DNA of 64,000 nt, from assembly GCA_963580285.1 (NCBI GenBank), contig OY757011.1, positions 201,207,644-201,271,643 of the forward strand. The letters run 5' to 3'. A program made the translations under genes and the position numbers. A model generated the notes under the pieces. The model did not search any database and had not been told where the DNA came from. It worked only from the letters and a program-made list of their open reading frames with translations. This document shows positions 40,425 through 52,000 of the stretch, one piece after another; positions within the stretch are counted from its first letter, which is position 1; each line of letters begins with the position of its first letter. Source of the DNA: Lucinisca nassula. Its lineage: Eukaryota > Mollusca > Bivalvia > Lucinida > Lucinidae.

Positions 40425-40468
<44 letters not shown>
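40425..40468. repeat. (TG)22 microsatellite
   Basis: An uninterrupted TG run adjoining the tail of the SINE at 40469-40790. Confidence 0.95.
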
Positions 40469-40469
<1 letters not shown>

Positions 40470-40790
40470 TTTCGGGTTTAACGTCGCTTTCAACAATTTT
40501 TCAGTCATATCACGACGGTGTCTGGTAGCGACAGGGAGCTCAATGCTCACGTTTATAGTGCTGCCTCACTGAAGTATCATGTCCAAGACACACATTACAT
40601 GATACCACACCCAGTCACATTATCCTGACACTGGATCGACCCGTCCTAGCTCTACCCCGTAAATCTGAGTGCCAAGCGAGGAGCAGCTAGTACCATTTTT
40701 AACGACTTTGGTATGTCGCGGCCCGGGATCGAACCCGAGACCTCCCGTTCCCCGGAGCGGACACTCTACCAACTGAGCTATCGGGGCCGG
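40469..40790 (-). mobile_element. tRNA-derived SINE with (CA)n tail
   Basis: Reading the minus strand from 40788: a tRNA-like head with an A-box-like GATAGCTCAGTTGGTAGAG and a B-box GGTTCGATCCC at about 40725-40736, a ~250-bp body, then GACGTTAAACCCGAAAT, followed by (CA)22. These internal RNA polymerase III promoter boxes plus a repetitive tail define a SINE. Confidence 0.8.
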
Positions 40791-40894
40791 TCTGTGGAAG
40801 ATCTGGTAAACACAGTTGTTTCTGATCTGGTTACATACATTTTGATAGAAAATTGACTATTTCGAGTAGACAATTCAACGTGTCCTTAACAATA

Positions 40895-41070
40895 AATGAA
40901 CACCCCTTTAAACCCGACTTTACCGTAAGAAAAGCGGGGTTTACGGTGGTATGCATTATTGTCCTTATTTTTGCTCAAAACATAGAGTGTTGGTACCATT
41001 TGAAAACGCCTCAATGTGGCGGTTCTAACCAACAATTTCTGTTTGCTGCAGAAATAAAAAAGTAAATGTT
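40895..41070. mobile_element. Worn family A MITE
   Basis: TTTAAACCCGACTTTACCGTAAGAAAAGCGGGGTTTACGG hairpin, then a partial core (GGTACCATTTGAAAACGCCTCAATGTGGCGGTTC). Confidence 0.55.
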
Positions 41071-41285
41071 GGATATTATACATCTATAATCTCTAAATAT
41101 AGTCTTGCCATGTAAAACAATGGCAATGTATTTATAATATTTGTTTGTATCGAAGTTTAACGACCGAGCCAACAAAATTTAGGTCTTTTTTAAGCCGGTC
41201 AGTTTACCTATCCATACCTTTCCTGGGCAGGCTCATACATGTACGTAAGCGGTTAACCAGTACAGTGCGCATTCTTTCGCCGGAG

Positions 41286-42262
41286 CAATGTATGTATAAT
41301 CTCTAAATAATGTCTTGTCTCTGACGGCTCCCATGTACAACAGTTCTAAGTGACGGCAATGTATGTATTTTCTCAAAATATGGCCTTATCTCGGACGTCC
41401 TCCATGTAAAACAGTTCTAAGTGATGGCAATGTATGTGTAATCTCTAAATATGATCATATCCCTGACGGCCCAATGTAAAACAGCAATGTATGTATTATC
41501 ACTAAATATGGTCTGAAATCTGACGGCCCTAATATAAAACAGTTCTACGTGACGACAATGTATCTACAATCTCTGAATATGGATTATATCTCTGACGGCC
41601 CCACGTAAAACAGTTCTAAGCGAAGGTAATGTATTTATAATCTCTAAATATTGTCTAATCTCTGACGGCCAAAATGTAAAACAGTTCTAAGTGACGGCAA
41701 TTTATCTATAATCTCTTAATATGGTCTTATCTCAGACGGCCCAAATGTAAAACAGTTCTTTGTGACGGCAATGTGTGTATAATCTCTAAATATGGTCTTG
41801 TCTCTGACGGCCAAAATGTAAAGCAGTTCTATGTGACGACAATGTGTGTATAATCTCTAAATATGATCTTGTCTCTGACGGCCAAAAGGTAAAACAGTTC
41901 TTTCTAAGTGACGGCGATGTGTGCATAATCTCCAAATATGGTCTCGTCGCTGACGGTCCCAATATAAAACAGTTCTAAGTGACGACAATGTATCTATAAT
42001 CTCTAAATATGGTCTTATCTCTGATTGCCAAAATGTAAAACAGTTTTAAATGACGACAATGTATGTATAATCTCTAAATAGGGTTTTATCTCTGATTGCT
42101 CAAATGTAAAACTGTCCTGAGTGACGGCAATGTACGTATAATATCAAAATATGTTCTTATCTCTGATTGCCCAAATGTAAAACAGTTCTAAGTGACGACA
42201 ATGTATTTATAATCTCTAAATATGGTCTTATCTCGGATAGCCCAAATGTAAAACAGCCAATG
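41286..42262. repeat. Minisatellite array, about 72-bp unit, about 13 copies
   Basis: The unit reads roughly CAATGTATGTATAATCTCTAAATATGGTCTTATCTCTGACGGCCCAAATGTAAAACAGTTCTAAGTGACGG in 72 bp. Copies diverge by substitutions and small indels. Isolated units lie at 39970-40110 and 41080-41130, so the array was once broader or has seeded its flank. Confidence 0.88.
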
Positions 42263-42265
42263 TAA

Positions 42266-42890
42266 TTACCTTACATCTTCAAATCTAGACAGAAAATGGA
42301 GAGAAAAAACAACATAAAGCAACGCCAGTGTAAGTAAGGGGAATGGGAAAACCTGGCAGATTTTTCCGCCATCTTTCAAAAGTAGACAACTTTCGGGGAC
42401 TTCCTTTTCTCTTTTCTGTAAGCCCTGTCTCGCCGAAAAAATGGGTCTACTCTTAAAGGAAAGAATTTGCTCCTGAAGAGCAAAATCTTTCCTCTAAGAG
42501 ATGACCCCTATTGACATGGCGTACAAAAATATTCCCCTGCAGGTGTTCGCATTCCCCTTAAAACATAACAAGCACAGCCAAAAGGACAATTTCGTTCCCA
42601 CAAAATAGGCAGACGACTATCCAAAATAATTAAAAAAATAAACCACATTTTTCTCAGTACAAAGGGAGTTTTCCAGGACTTAAGCTTGGGTCACATGTGA
42701 GGTGTCAAGTTCTGCAGAGGAAGGTCCGGGTATTCCGGATTTCTCCCACCTATGATTAACGATCGGCTCGAAATAAGTAAAATAATCTTGAAAGGATATA
42801 AAAGAACAACATCAAAGTAACAAAGGAAAAAAAACAAAAAAAAAAAACAAGATGTGTTTGTGAAACACTGATGCCCCCGGATAGCGCATG
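42266..42890. other. Gene-free stretch
   Basis: A/C-rich, no recognisable gene. An A-run near 42827-42850 precedes the next array. Confidence 0.35.
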
Positions 42891-43917
42891 TTAAATATGA
42901 AAGCAGTATCACTAAGCAATCGAAAAGTATGACCAATGTTCAAGTCTTACAAAGTAGGTCAAGGTCACAAGGTGGAAAATTATAGGATCGTTGGAAAGGT
43001 CTTGTGACATAGAATTTACATATGGAATGTGGAAGCCCTATCACCAACCGAAAGTCATGGCCGGTGTAAAAGTTTTTAAAACGTAGGTCAAACGTCAAGG
43101 TAAAGGTCAAGGTCACGAGGTAAAAAATTATGGTACGTCTGGAAAGGTCTTGTGAAAAAGAATGAACATGTGAAATATGAAAGCCCTATCACCAATCAAA
43201 AGTTATGGACTATGATAAAGTTTTTTTTTAAAAATAGGTCAAACGTCAAGGTAACAGGGTAAACAATTATGTACTACTAGAAAGGTCTTGTGACAAGGAA
43301 TGCACATTTGAAATATGAAAGCCCTACTACTTACCAGTCGAAAGTTATGGCCAATGTTAAAGTTTTAAAAAAGTAGATCAAACGCCAAGGTCAAGTTCAC
43401 GAGGTCAACAATTATGGTACCACTAGAAAGGTATTGTGAAAAGGAATGCACATGTGAAATATGAAAGCCATATCAGATACTATTCAGAAGTTATGCCCAG
43501 TATTAAAGTTTTTGCGAATGTCAAAGTTTTAAATAAAGAAGTAGGTCAAATGTCATGGTCAAGGTCACCAGGTAAAAAATTATGGCATCACTGGAAAGGT
43601 CTTGTTAGATGGAATAGACATGTGAAATACGAAAGTCCTATCTCTAACCAATCAAAAGTTATGGCCAATGTTAAAGTTTTTAAAATGGAGGTCAAAAGTA
43701 GGTTATTTAACGTCAAGGTCGCGAGGTCAAAATTTATGGTACCTCTTGAAAGGTCTTGTGACAAGGAATGCACATGTGAAATATGAAAGCTCTATCAGTT
43801 ACCATTCGAAAGTTATGCCCAATGTTAAGGTTTTTGTGGACAAACAGAGAAACAGACAAACAGACGGACAAACAGACCAAAAACTATACGCCCCCGAATC
43901 TTTGATTCTGGGGGCAT
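42890..43917. repeat. Tandem array, about 130-145-bp units, ending in GCCCCCGAAT hairpin
   Basis: About seven related units each contain GGTCAAGGTCA(C)..AGGT, AAAATTATGG.A, GAAAGGTCTTGTGA, a GGAATGCACATGTGAAATATGAAAGCCCTATCA-like block and AAAGTTATGGCCAATGTTAAAGTTTT. The array ends with repeated ACAGACRGACA and the hairpin CGCCCCCGAATCTTTGATTCTGGGGGC. It starts near a similar GATGCCCCCGGATAG. The 116-codon frame inside is a repeat translation. Confidence 0.85.
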
Positions 43918-43999
43918 AAAGAAAGGACTTGCTAAGGGGTTGGTAAACCTTGCCTCAGACTAAAATCCATGCACCTGCATTTGGTGAGCAGTATTCGAA

Positions 44000-44172
44000 C
44001 CAGCGCAAGGTAAAACCTACGTTAAGACATGCGAACAGGGAAGGCTTACATCAGTCTGATCAGAGTCTTCGCTAATCGCATGTGCCTTCTACAGACTCAG
44101 GGCTCTCCAAAGAGATAAACGAGAATCGGCTGATCTGAGTCTTAACTTATTGTAAGTTTTGACCTGCGCTGG
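44000..44172. mobile_element. MITE family C, copy 1
   Basis: Ends CCAGCGCAAGGTAAAACCTAC and GTTTTGACCTGCGCTGG are inverted repeats. Inside are TCAGTCTGATCAGAGTCTTCG and its partial complement. Same family as 44620-44857. Confidence 0.65.
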
Positions 44173-44619
44173 CACATTTATAATTTAAAAACTTCCAATA
44201 AATAATGCGCCAAATAGTTGTTGACTGCAACCACTCATAGCGGGTAAAAACCGCTTTGTACATGTATTTATATAGATGTCGTGCTAAAATCAATAAGAAA
44301 ACATAAGGAAAGATAGTGTAAGATAGTTTTCCTTAATTTCTCCACATAAACAGAACCGCTTTAAAGCAAAATAATAATTATACAATACATCGTTTGGAGG
44401 CTTATCATGAAATCTTTACTACGGTCATTTTCTTACTTCTGTTGATTTAAGAAGGACAGTTGTCAGTTTTTGGCTAAAGATCGTGAACTGTAGTGGTTAA
44501 CCGCTTACGTATAAAGTGTGGATAGGTAAACTGAAAGGTTCGATATGACATCAATTCTGTTGACTAGGCCGTAAAACTCCAATACAAGCAAACAAAACAA
44601 TACATAGCTGGCTTGTAAA

Positions 44620-44857
44620 TGAGCCAGCGCATGACAAAACCTACAATGAGACATGTGCGCCCAACGAAGACTTAGATCAGCCTGCGCATTCGCGCAGTCT
44701 GATCAGAGTCTTCGTTGTGCGCTCCAAGGATAGCTAAAGGGCCAATACTCCTTCATGCAGCAAGAGAAGTCTCTGGTTAGACTAATTGGATGCGAAGGCT
44801 GATTTGAGTCTTCGATGGGCGCACGTTTTATTGTAGGTTTTGCTATGCGCTGGCTCA
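44620..44857. mobile_element. MITE family C, copy 2
   Basis: Begins TGAGCCAGCGCATGACAAAACCTACAAT and ends ATTGTAGGTTTTGCTATGCGCTGGCTCA: 28-bp inverted ends with two mismatches. It contains an inner hairpin (GACTTAGATCAGCCTGCGCA..TGCGCAG..CTGATCAGAGTC). Non-coding. Confidence 0.82.
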
Positions 44858-45279
44858 AATATATTTTTTTTCAGGATCTTGCAGACAGACCTATTGCTTT
44901 CAATACTCGCCATCACCAGAAGATATCAGCGATTTAAAAATGATTAGTCTGTCCGAAATGGAGCTATTGCTATATCATTTTTGTCTGTTCCATTGGTATA
45001 ATATTGGAAACTTTATTCTTCTTCATTGGATATGAACGAGTGCATTTGAGATATATTTAAGAGTGACATCTGTTAGTGACTTAAGAGTATAAATTGTGCT
45101 ATCGATTTGTTTGTTACTTCTAAATTTGGATATAAAATGCTGCTGTGTTACCGTCTTGGAATATAATTTATAAAACACCCATGATGTGGAAAATATTCTT
45201 CAGAGGATTTAAAGGTAAGTTCAGTTAGTAGATTGATATTGCAACACTAAGAACATTCCCTATTACAACATAAAATGAA

Positions 45280-45575
45280 ATAATGCCATCAATTGAAATA
45301 ATTGTTTCATTTGTTGTTGAGTTGCGGGCAAACGTAACATCAAATGAAAGAATATTTCATTTGATGTTACGTTTGTTTGCAAGTGAACAGCAAATGAAGA
45401 TTTTGTTTTCATTTGATGCTATGTTTGCAAACCGCTCAACATCAATTGAAATATTATTTCATTTGATGTTACGTTTGCACGCAACTCAACATCAAATGAA
45501 AGCATTATTTTATTTGATAGCGTTATTTCATTACAATGCGCGGTAATCTCTTCATGACACATTTTTACACGGTTT
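45280..45575. repeat. Cluster of ATCAAATGAAA palindromes
   Basis: At least four alternating sense and antisense copies of AACATCAAATGAAA separated by 40-60 bp. One perfect palindrome spans about 45332-45374 (AACGTAACATCAAATGAAAG and its complement). The short frames here are accidental. Confidence 0.8.
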
Positions 45576-45776
45576 CGGGCATAACACGGGTTTGGATATA
45601 ACAAGGTTTAAAGATGGATCCCCCAAAAGTATAGATTATGTTAAAAATGACCATAAATGCCATAAATGGTCATTTTTTGTTTTTCTATTTAGTCTTTACA
45701 TTTTGTTTGTTGTAACAGTTGTTTAACTCGAGCGCAGTTCAACAGTAATGATATAAAAAGGTTATGGTGTATATTA

Positions 45777-46000
45777 ACCCATTTAGTACCAGAAACCCCC
45801 AAACAGGCGCCCTGGCAAACAGTGCAGGCCCAGATCAGACGCCGCAGAACGCGGCGTCTGATCAGGACCTCCATTGTTTGCTAAAAGTTCAGTCATTTCC
45901 CAAATAAATTTTGAGAGCAACACAACCTGACACCCCTAAATTTTGAAATGGACTCCTGCTATATATAAGGAGGAAGATTCCATTTTGGTACAAAAAGGGA
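45777..46000. mobile_element. MITE carrying hairpin family B, inverted copy
   Basis: Starts AACCCATTTAGTACCAGAAACCCCC, contains the hairpin GCAAACAGTGCAGGCCCAGA..GCGTCTGATCAGGACC at about 45812-45880, and ends with ATTCCATTTTGGTACAAAAAGGG, the mirror of 38720-38935. A fragment follows at 46080-46210. Confidence 0.75.
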
Positions 46001-46849
46001 AACAGAACAAACATTAGGTTACAAGTAACACCACTCTGTCAAAGAGAAAACTTTTACCCATATATGACAATGGAATATTCCACCTAATTCGGTTGGAGTG
46101 ATCCATTTCGAATTATAGGGGTGTCGGGTTTGTTTTGTTGGTGTTTACACGAATCTACGTACATTTAGCAAACAGTGTAGACTCAGATTAGACGCCGCGT
46201 TCTGATTAAGGTGTAACTATACCAAATTTAGTGACAGAGGCCTTTCTGATATTTAATCTTCATCAGTGTGTCTAAAGCCCAAGGTTTTGAAACCGAAACG
46301 GATGATGGACAAGACCCGGCAAACACAGCACATCCCCCTCCGAGCACACACCGACCGACGTAGCTCATACATTGTAAGACATGTCAACTGTTTGCCAATG
46401 TACCAAAAATGGACAGGTTAATATAAAAGTGGGGTGTACGTAGGCATAGGTTAATTTTGTTTCCAACAGGTTGATAACATTGACCAGGCCGTGTAATGTA
46501 CGCTCGTTTACCGAACCCCATTAACCAAGATATGCACTTAGATAAAACTGGGGTATTGTGTTCTACTTTTTTAAGCGAAAAAATAGATTGTGGGTGCACG
46601 TTGCAACCAAACCTTACGAGCGCTCTAAAGTAAAAAAAATAAGAACAAATATCAGATTTTTTTTTCTCATCACTAAAAGGCCATTTTAAGTGACATGCCA
46701 GAAAAATATCTCGTATGGGTGTTCTTCATATCACGTATGATCCAGGGCTTCTCCAGAGTTTCGGTGAGCTTTTAAACTGAGGTCCCGTCTATATATGACC
46801 TTAGCTGTTGGTGGGACGAAAGACTCAACCACACCCATTGTTCTTAATA

Positions 46850-48425
46850 TCACTGAAGTAGCATTTTCAGTTGAAAACCAAACATAGATTGGTGCTCGTC
46901 AGAACCGCCTCATTAGGCGGTTCTAACGTGTAGCCACAATCTATGTTTTGAGTAAAAATAAGGAAATTACTGCACACCCTGTAAACCCCCACTTATTTAT
47001 ATAAAGTGGGGTTCACAGGGGTGTTATTTGTTAGCCTGATATGTAGATCAGATGGGCATATCACCTATATGTAGAACATGAAATAAAGTCTCAAATACAA
47101 ATTTACCATCACGTTAAAATCCTCTTAATGCCCACCCCACCCCTTGCAAAGCCTACTTTATACCGAGTAAAATTGGATTGACATGGGTATACATTATAAT
47201 AAATCCATTTTCCTTAATTTTGCTAAAACATTGATGGTGGGTACTCGTTAGATTCGCCTCAATGAGTCGGTCCTTACGAGCACCCACAACCTGTGTACGA
47301 AGCAGAAATAAGAAAAAAAAGTGAAAATAGCATCACGTGAACAAGTCCGTGAAACGAACACCCCCCTAAACCGCACTTTATATAGATAATACTGGGGTTT
47401 AAAGGGGTCTTCATTTCTGCTCCTAAACATAGGTTGTGGGTACTCGTTAGAACCGCCTCAATGAGGCGGTTCTAACGAGCACCCACAACCTATGTTTGAA
47501 GTACAAATAAGAAAAATACAACAAATTTTCATCGGAAAAGTAGCCATTTTGGAGATATTTAAGAATGCACTTTGTCGCACGGGTGTGTTATCGTAATGCG
47601 GAATCATCAGAAAAAAGTTTCGGAGCCTGGAAAAAATCACTATGTTACATGGGTGAAATGCAACATAAAGCCTCGTTCCAACCTATTAAACACCCTAATA
47701 AATTTCGAGACACATCAGAATAATTCATCTGTGTGCACATATGGCGCCTTTCTTATCTTTACAACTTGTAGCTTTCAGATGAGAATGTTTAAGATTTTTC
47801 TTATTTTTGGCCTAGATATAGATTGTTGGTGCTCCTTAGAACCGCCTCATTGAGGCGGGAAGAGGCGGTTCTAAAGAGTACCCACAGTCTATGTTTATCG
47901 AGCAAAAATAAGGGAAATAATTCATATCCTCGTATACCTTACTTTTCTCAGTATAACTTAGGGTTTACAGGGGTGAAATTGTTAATTCCATGGAGTTAAA
48001 ACGTGATAATAGTTTTGATTCGAAGTCTTTCGTTGGAGCCAAGACTTGACGCAAATGCGAACAATCAGTTATCATTTGGAAAACATGTCCATGTGAAATA
48101 ATGGCGTCCAACATGGTGTCAGACATGACAAATATTAGGTAAAAAATGTAACATCTTTCTTATTTCTGCTTTCAACATAGATTGTGGGTGCCCGTTAGAA
48201 CCGCCTCGATGAGGCGGTTCGAACGAGTACCCACAATCTACATAGATTGTGGGTGCCCGTTAGAACCACCTCGATGAGGCGGTTCTAACGAGTACCCACA
48301 ATCTATGTTTTTGAGCAAAAATAAGGCAGCTAATGTATATCCCCGTAAACCCCAATTTTCTCTATATAAAGTGGGGTTTGGAGGGGTCTTCGTTTCACGG
48401 ACTTGTTATCGTGATGTTCTGTATT
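46850..48425. mobile_element. Cluster of five to six family A fold-back MITEs
   Basis: Core hairpins lie at about 46880-46951, 47228-47295, 47424-47499, 47815-47898 and a doubled one at 48176-48306. Most have the adjoining CCCC(A/C)GTTTT..GGGG hairpin and CACGGACTTGTTATCGTGATG-like ends. The 93-codon frame at 47572-47853 crosses two of them and is not a gene. Confidence 0.75.
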
Positions 48426-49002
48426 GGTGTTTCGAATTCTGATTGATGAACTGTCGGTAGTTCTATAATATCCTGAGTCACAATGTCAGTATCAACAATG
48501 GCAGTTTCTAGAAACTGTGAACTTTTTATTTAGTTAACTTCTTTTGGACTGAATAGAATGTATAGCAAGGAACCATGCTGTTCAGTTTTAGCTCTTTTCA
48601 GAAATTCATAACATTTGGCCTTGATCAACCTTTTTAGGGCATCCTGCATCAAAATACGTAAACTTGTTTGAAGAAAACAAGAAACCTATCAATGATGGTC
48701 TCCATAAAGTCTGTCACATTTTAGTTTGGTTGACTAGCTAATTATCACAAGTGACGGTTTTCAATACAAGTATCCCCATTCTAATGCACTTTTTCGGTTG
48801 TACATCTTTGTACAAAGCTGTAAGTGCAGTGAGCTGCGTAAAACCAAGCGTCAGCCAATGAAAAGCGACGTTACAACATGACGTCAGAATACACAGGACA
48901 TACTGTTGCAATTTATTTTTGACGCTACCCAATTAAAGGCGGCGTTACATACGTAAGTGCATTAGAATTGAAGTTTAACGCCCCCTTTAACATTGTATGT
49001 CC
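48426..49002. other. Gene-free stretch before the satellite
   Basis: No coding signal. It ends with GAAGTTTAACGCCCCCTTTAACA, a SINE-tail-like word, immediately before the satellite boundary. Confidence 0.4.
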
Positions 49003-52000
49003 GTGAAGTTGGATGCCAGTTGCCAGTTGCCAGTTGCCTATTCAATTGGCAACTGGCAAATGGCATCTAACTTCACAGTGTGGCTGCCAATTCGCTAATT
49101 CTATTGAATTGGCAGCTGGCAACTGGCAGCCAGCTGCCAATTCGATTTGAGAGATTTTAAGAGTATAAAAACTGAATAGGCAACTGGCAAACGGCAACCA
49201 GTTGCAAATTCGACAATCCTAGTTAATTGGCAACTGTCAACTGGCAGCCAGCTGCCAATTCGATTTGAGACGGTTTTAGAGTATAAGAAATGAATAGGCA
49301 ACTGGCAAACGGCAGCAAGCTGCCAATTCGCTAATTCTATTGAATTGGCAACTGGCAACCGACAGCCAGCTGCCAATTCGCTAATTCTATTGAATTGGCA
49401 ACTGGCAACTGGCAGCCAGCTGCCAATTCGATTTGAGACGATTTTAGAGCATAAGAACTGAATAGGCAACTGGCAAACGACAGCCAGCTGCCAATTCGCT
49501 AATTCTATTGAACTGGCAACTGGCAGCCAGCTGCCAATTCGATTTGAGACAGTTTAAAAGTACAACAACTGAATAGGCAACTGGCAAACGGCAACCAGTT
49601 GCCAATTCGACAATCCTAGTGAATTGGCAACTGGCAACTGGCAGCCAGCTGCCAATTCGATTTGAGACGGTTTTAGAGTATAAGAAATGAATACGCAACT
49701 GGCAAACGGCAGCCAGCTGCCAATTCGCTAATTCTATTGAATTGGCAACTGGCAACCGGCAGCCAGCTGCCAATTCGATTTTAGACGATTTTAGAGCACA
49801 AGAACTGAATAGGCAACTGGCAACCGGCAGCCAGCTGCCAAATCGCTAATTCTATTGAATTGGCAACAGGCAACTGGCAGTCAGCTGCAAATTCGATTTG
49901 AGAAAGTTTAAGAGTACAACAACTGAATAGGCAACTGGCAAACGGCAACCAGTTGCCAATTCGACAATCCTTGTGAATTGGCAACTGGCAACTGGCAACT
50001 GGCAGCCAGCTGCCAATTCGATTTGAGACGGTTTTAGAGTATACGAACTGAATAGGCAACTGGCAAACGGCAACCAGATGCCAATTCGCTAATTCTATTG
50101 AATTGGCAACTGGAAACTGGAAGCCAGCTGCCAATTCGATTTGAGACAGTTTAAGAGTACAACAACTGAATAGGCAACTGGCAAACGGCAGCCAGTTACC
50201 AATTCGACAATCCTAGTGAATTGGCAACTGGCAACTGGCAGCCAGCTGCCAATTCGATTTGAGACGGTTTTAGAGTATACGAAATGAATGGGCAACTGGC
50301 AAACGGCAACCAGATGCCAATTCGCTAATTCTATTGAATTGGCAACTGGCAACTGGCGGCCAGCTGCCAATTCGATTTGAGAGGGTTTAAAAGTATAAAA
50401 ACTGAATAGGCAACTGGCAAACGGCAACCAGATGCCAATTCGACAATCCTAGAGAATTGGCAACTGGCAACTGGCAGCCAGCTGCCAATTCGATTTGGGA
50501 CGGTTTTAGAGTATACGAACTGAATAGGCAACTGGCAAACGGCAACCAGATGCCAATTCGCTAATTCTATTGAATTGGCAACTGGCAACTGGCAGCCAGC
50601 TGCCAATTCGATTTGAGACAGTTTAAGAGTACAACAACTGAATAGGCAACTGGCAAACGGCAACCAGTTGCCAATTCGACAATCCTAGTGAATTGGCAAC
50701 TGGCAACTGGCAGCCAGCTGCCAATTCGATTTGAGACGGTTTTAGAGTATACGAACTGAATAGGCAACTGGCAAACGGCAACCAGATGCCAATTCGCTAA
50801 TTCTATTGAATTGGCAACTGGCAACTGGCGTCCAGCTGCCAATTCGATTTGAAAGGGTTTAAAAGTATAAAAACTGAATAGGAAACTGGCAAACGGCAAC
50901 CAGTTGCCAATTCGACAATCTTAGTGAATTGGCATCTGGCAACTGGCAGCCAGCTGCCAATTCGATTCGAGGCGGTTTTAGAGTATAAGAAATGAATAGG
51001 CAACTGGCAAACGGCAACTAGATGCCAATTCGCTAATTCTATTGGATTGGCAACTGGCAACCGGCAGCCAGCTACCAATTCAATTTGAGAGGGTTTAAAA
51101 GTATAAAAACTGAATAGGCAACTGGCATACGGCAACCAGTTGCCAATTCGACAATCCTAGTGAATTGGCAACTGGCAACTGGCAGCCAGCTGCCACATCG
51201 ATTTGAGACGGTTTTAGAGTATAAGAAATGAATAGGCAACTGTCAAACCGCAACCACATGCCAATTCGCTAATTCTATTTAATTGGCAACTGGCAACCGG
51301 TAGCCAGCAGCCAATTCGCTAATTCAATTGAACTGGCTACTGGCAGCCAGCTGCCAATTCGATTTAAGAGGGTTTTAGAGTATAAAAACTGAATAGGCAA
51401 CTGGCAAACGGCAACCAGTTGCCAATTCGACAATCCTTGTGAATTGGCAACTGGCAACTGGCAGCCAGCTGCCAATTCGATTTGAGACGGTTTTAGAGTA
51501 TACGAACTGAATAGGCAACTGGCAAACGGCAACCAGATGCCAATTCGCTAATTCTATTGAATTGGCAACTGGCAACCGGCAGCCAGCTGCCAATTGGCTT
51601 ATTCTATTGAATTGGCAACTGGCAACTGGCAGCCAGCTGCCAATTCGATTTTAGACGATTTATGAAGCATAAGAACTGAATAGACAACTGGCAATCGGCA
51701 GCCAGCTGACAATTCGCTAATTCTATTGAATTGGCAACTGGCAACTGGCAGCCAGCTGCCAATTCGATTTGAGACTGTTTAAGAGTACAACAACTGAATA
51801 GGCAACTGGCAAACGGCAACCAGATGCCAATTCGACAATACTAGTGAACTGGCAACTGGCAACTGGCAGCCAGTTGCAAATTCGATTTGAGATGGTTTTA
51901 GAGTATACGAACTGAATAGGCAACTGGCAACCGGCAGCCAGCTGACAATTCGCTAATTCTATTGAATTGGCAACTGGCAACTGGCAGCCAGCTGCCAATT

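Noticed and set aside
40717..40788. Functional tRNA gene on the minus strand
   Set aside because: The A and B boxes are present, but the sequence continues into a SINE body and (CA)n tail, so it is a tRNA-derived retroposon head.
43436..43786. 116-codon frame with repeated MKRNAHVKYES-like text
   Set aside because: It is a translation of two units of the ~140-bp tandem array.
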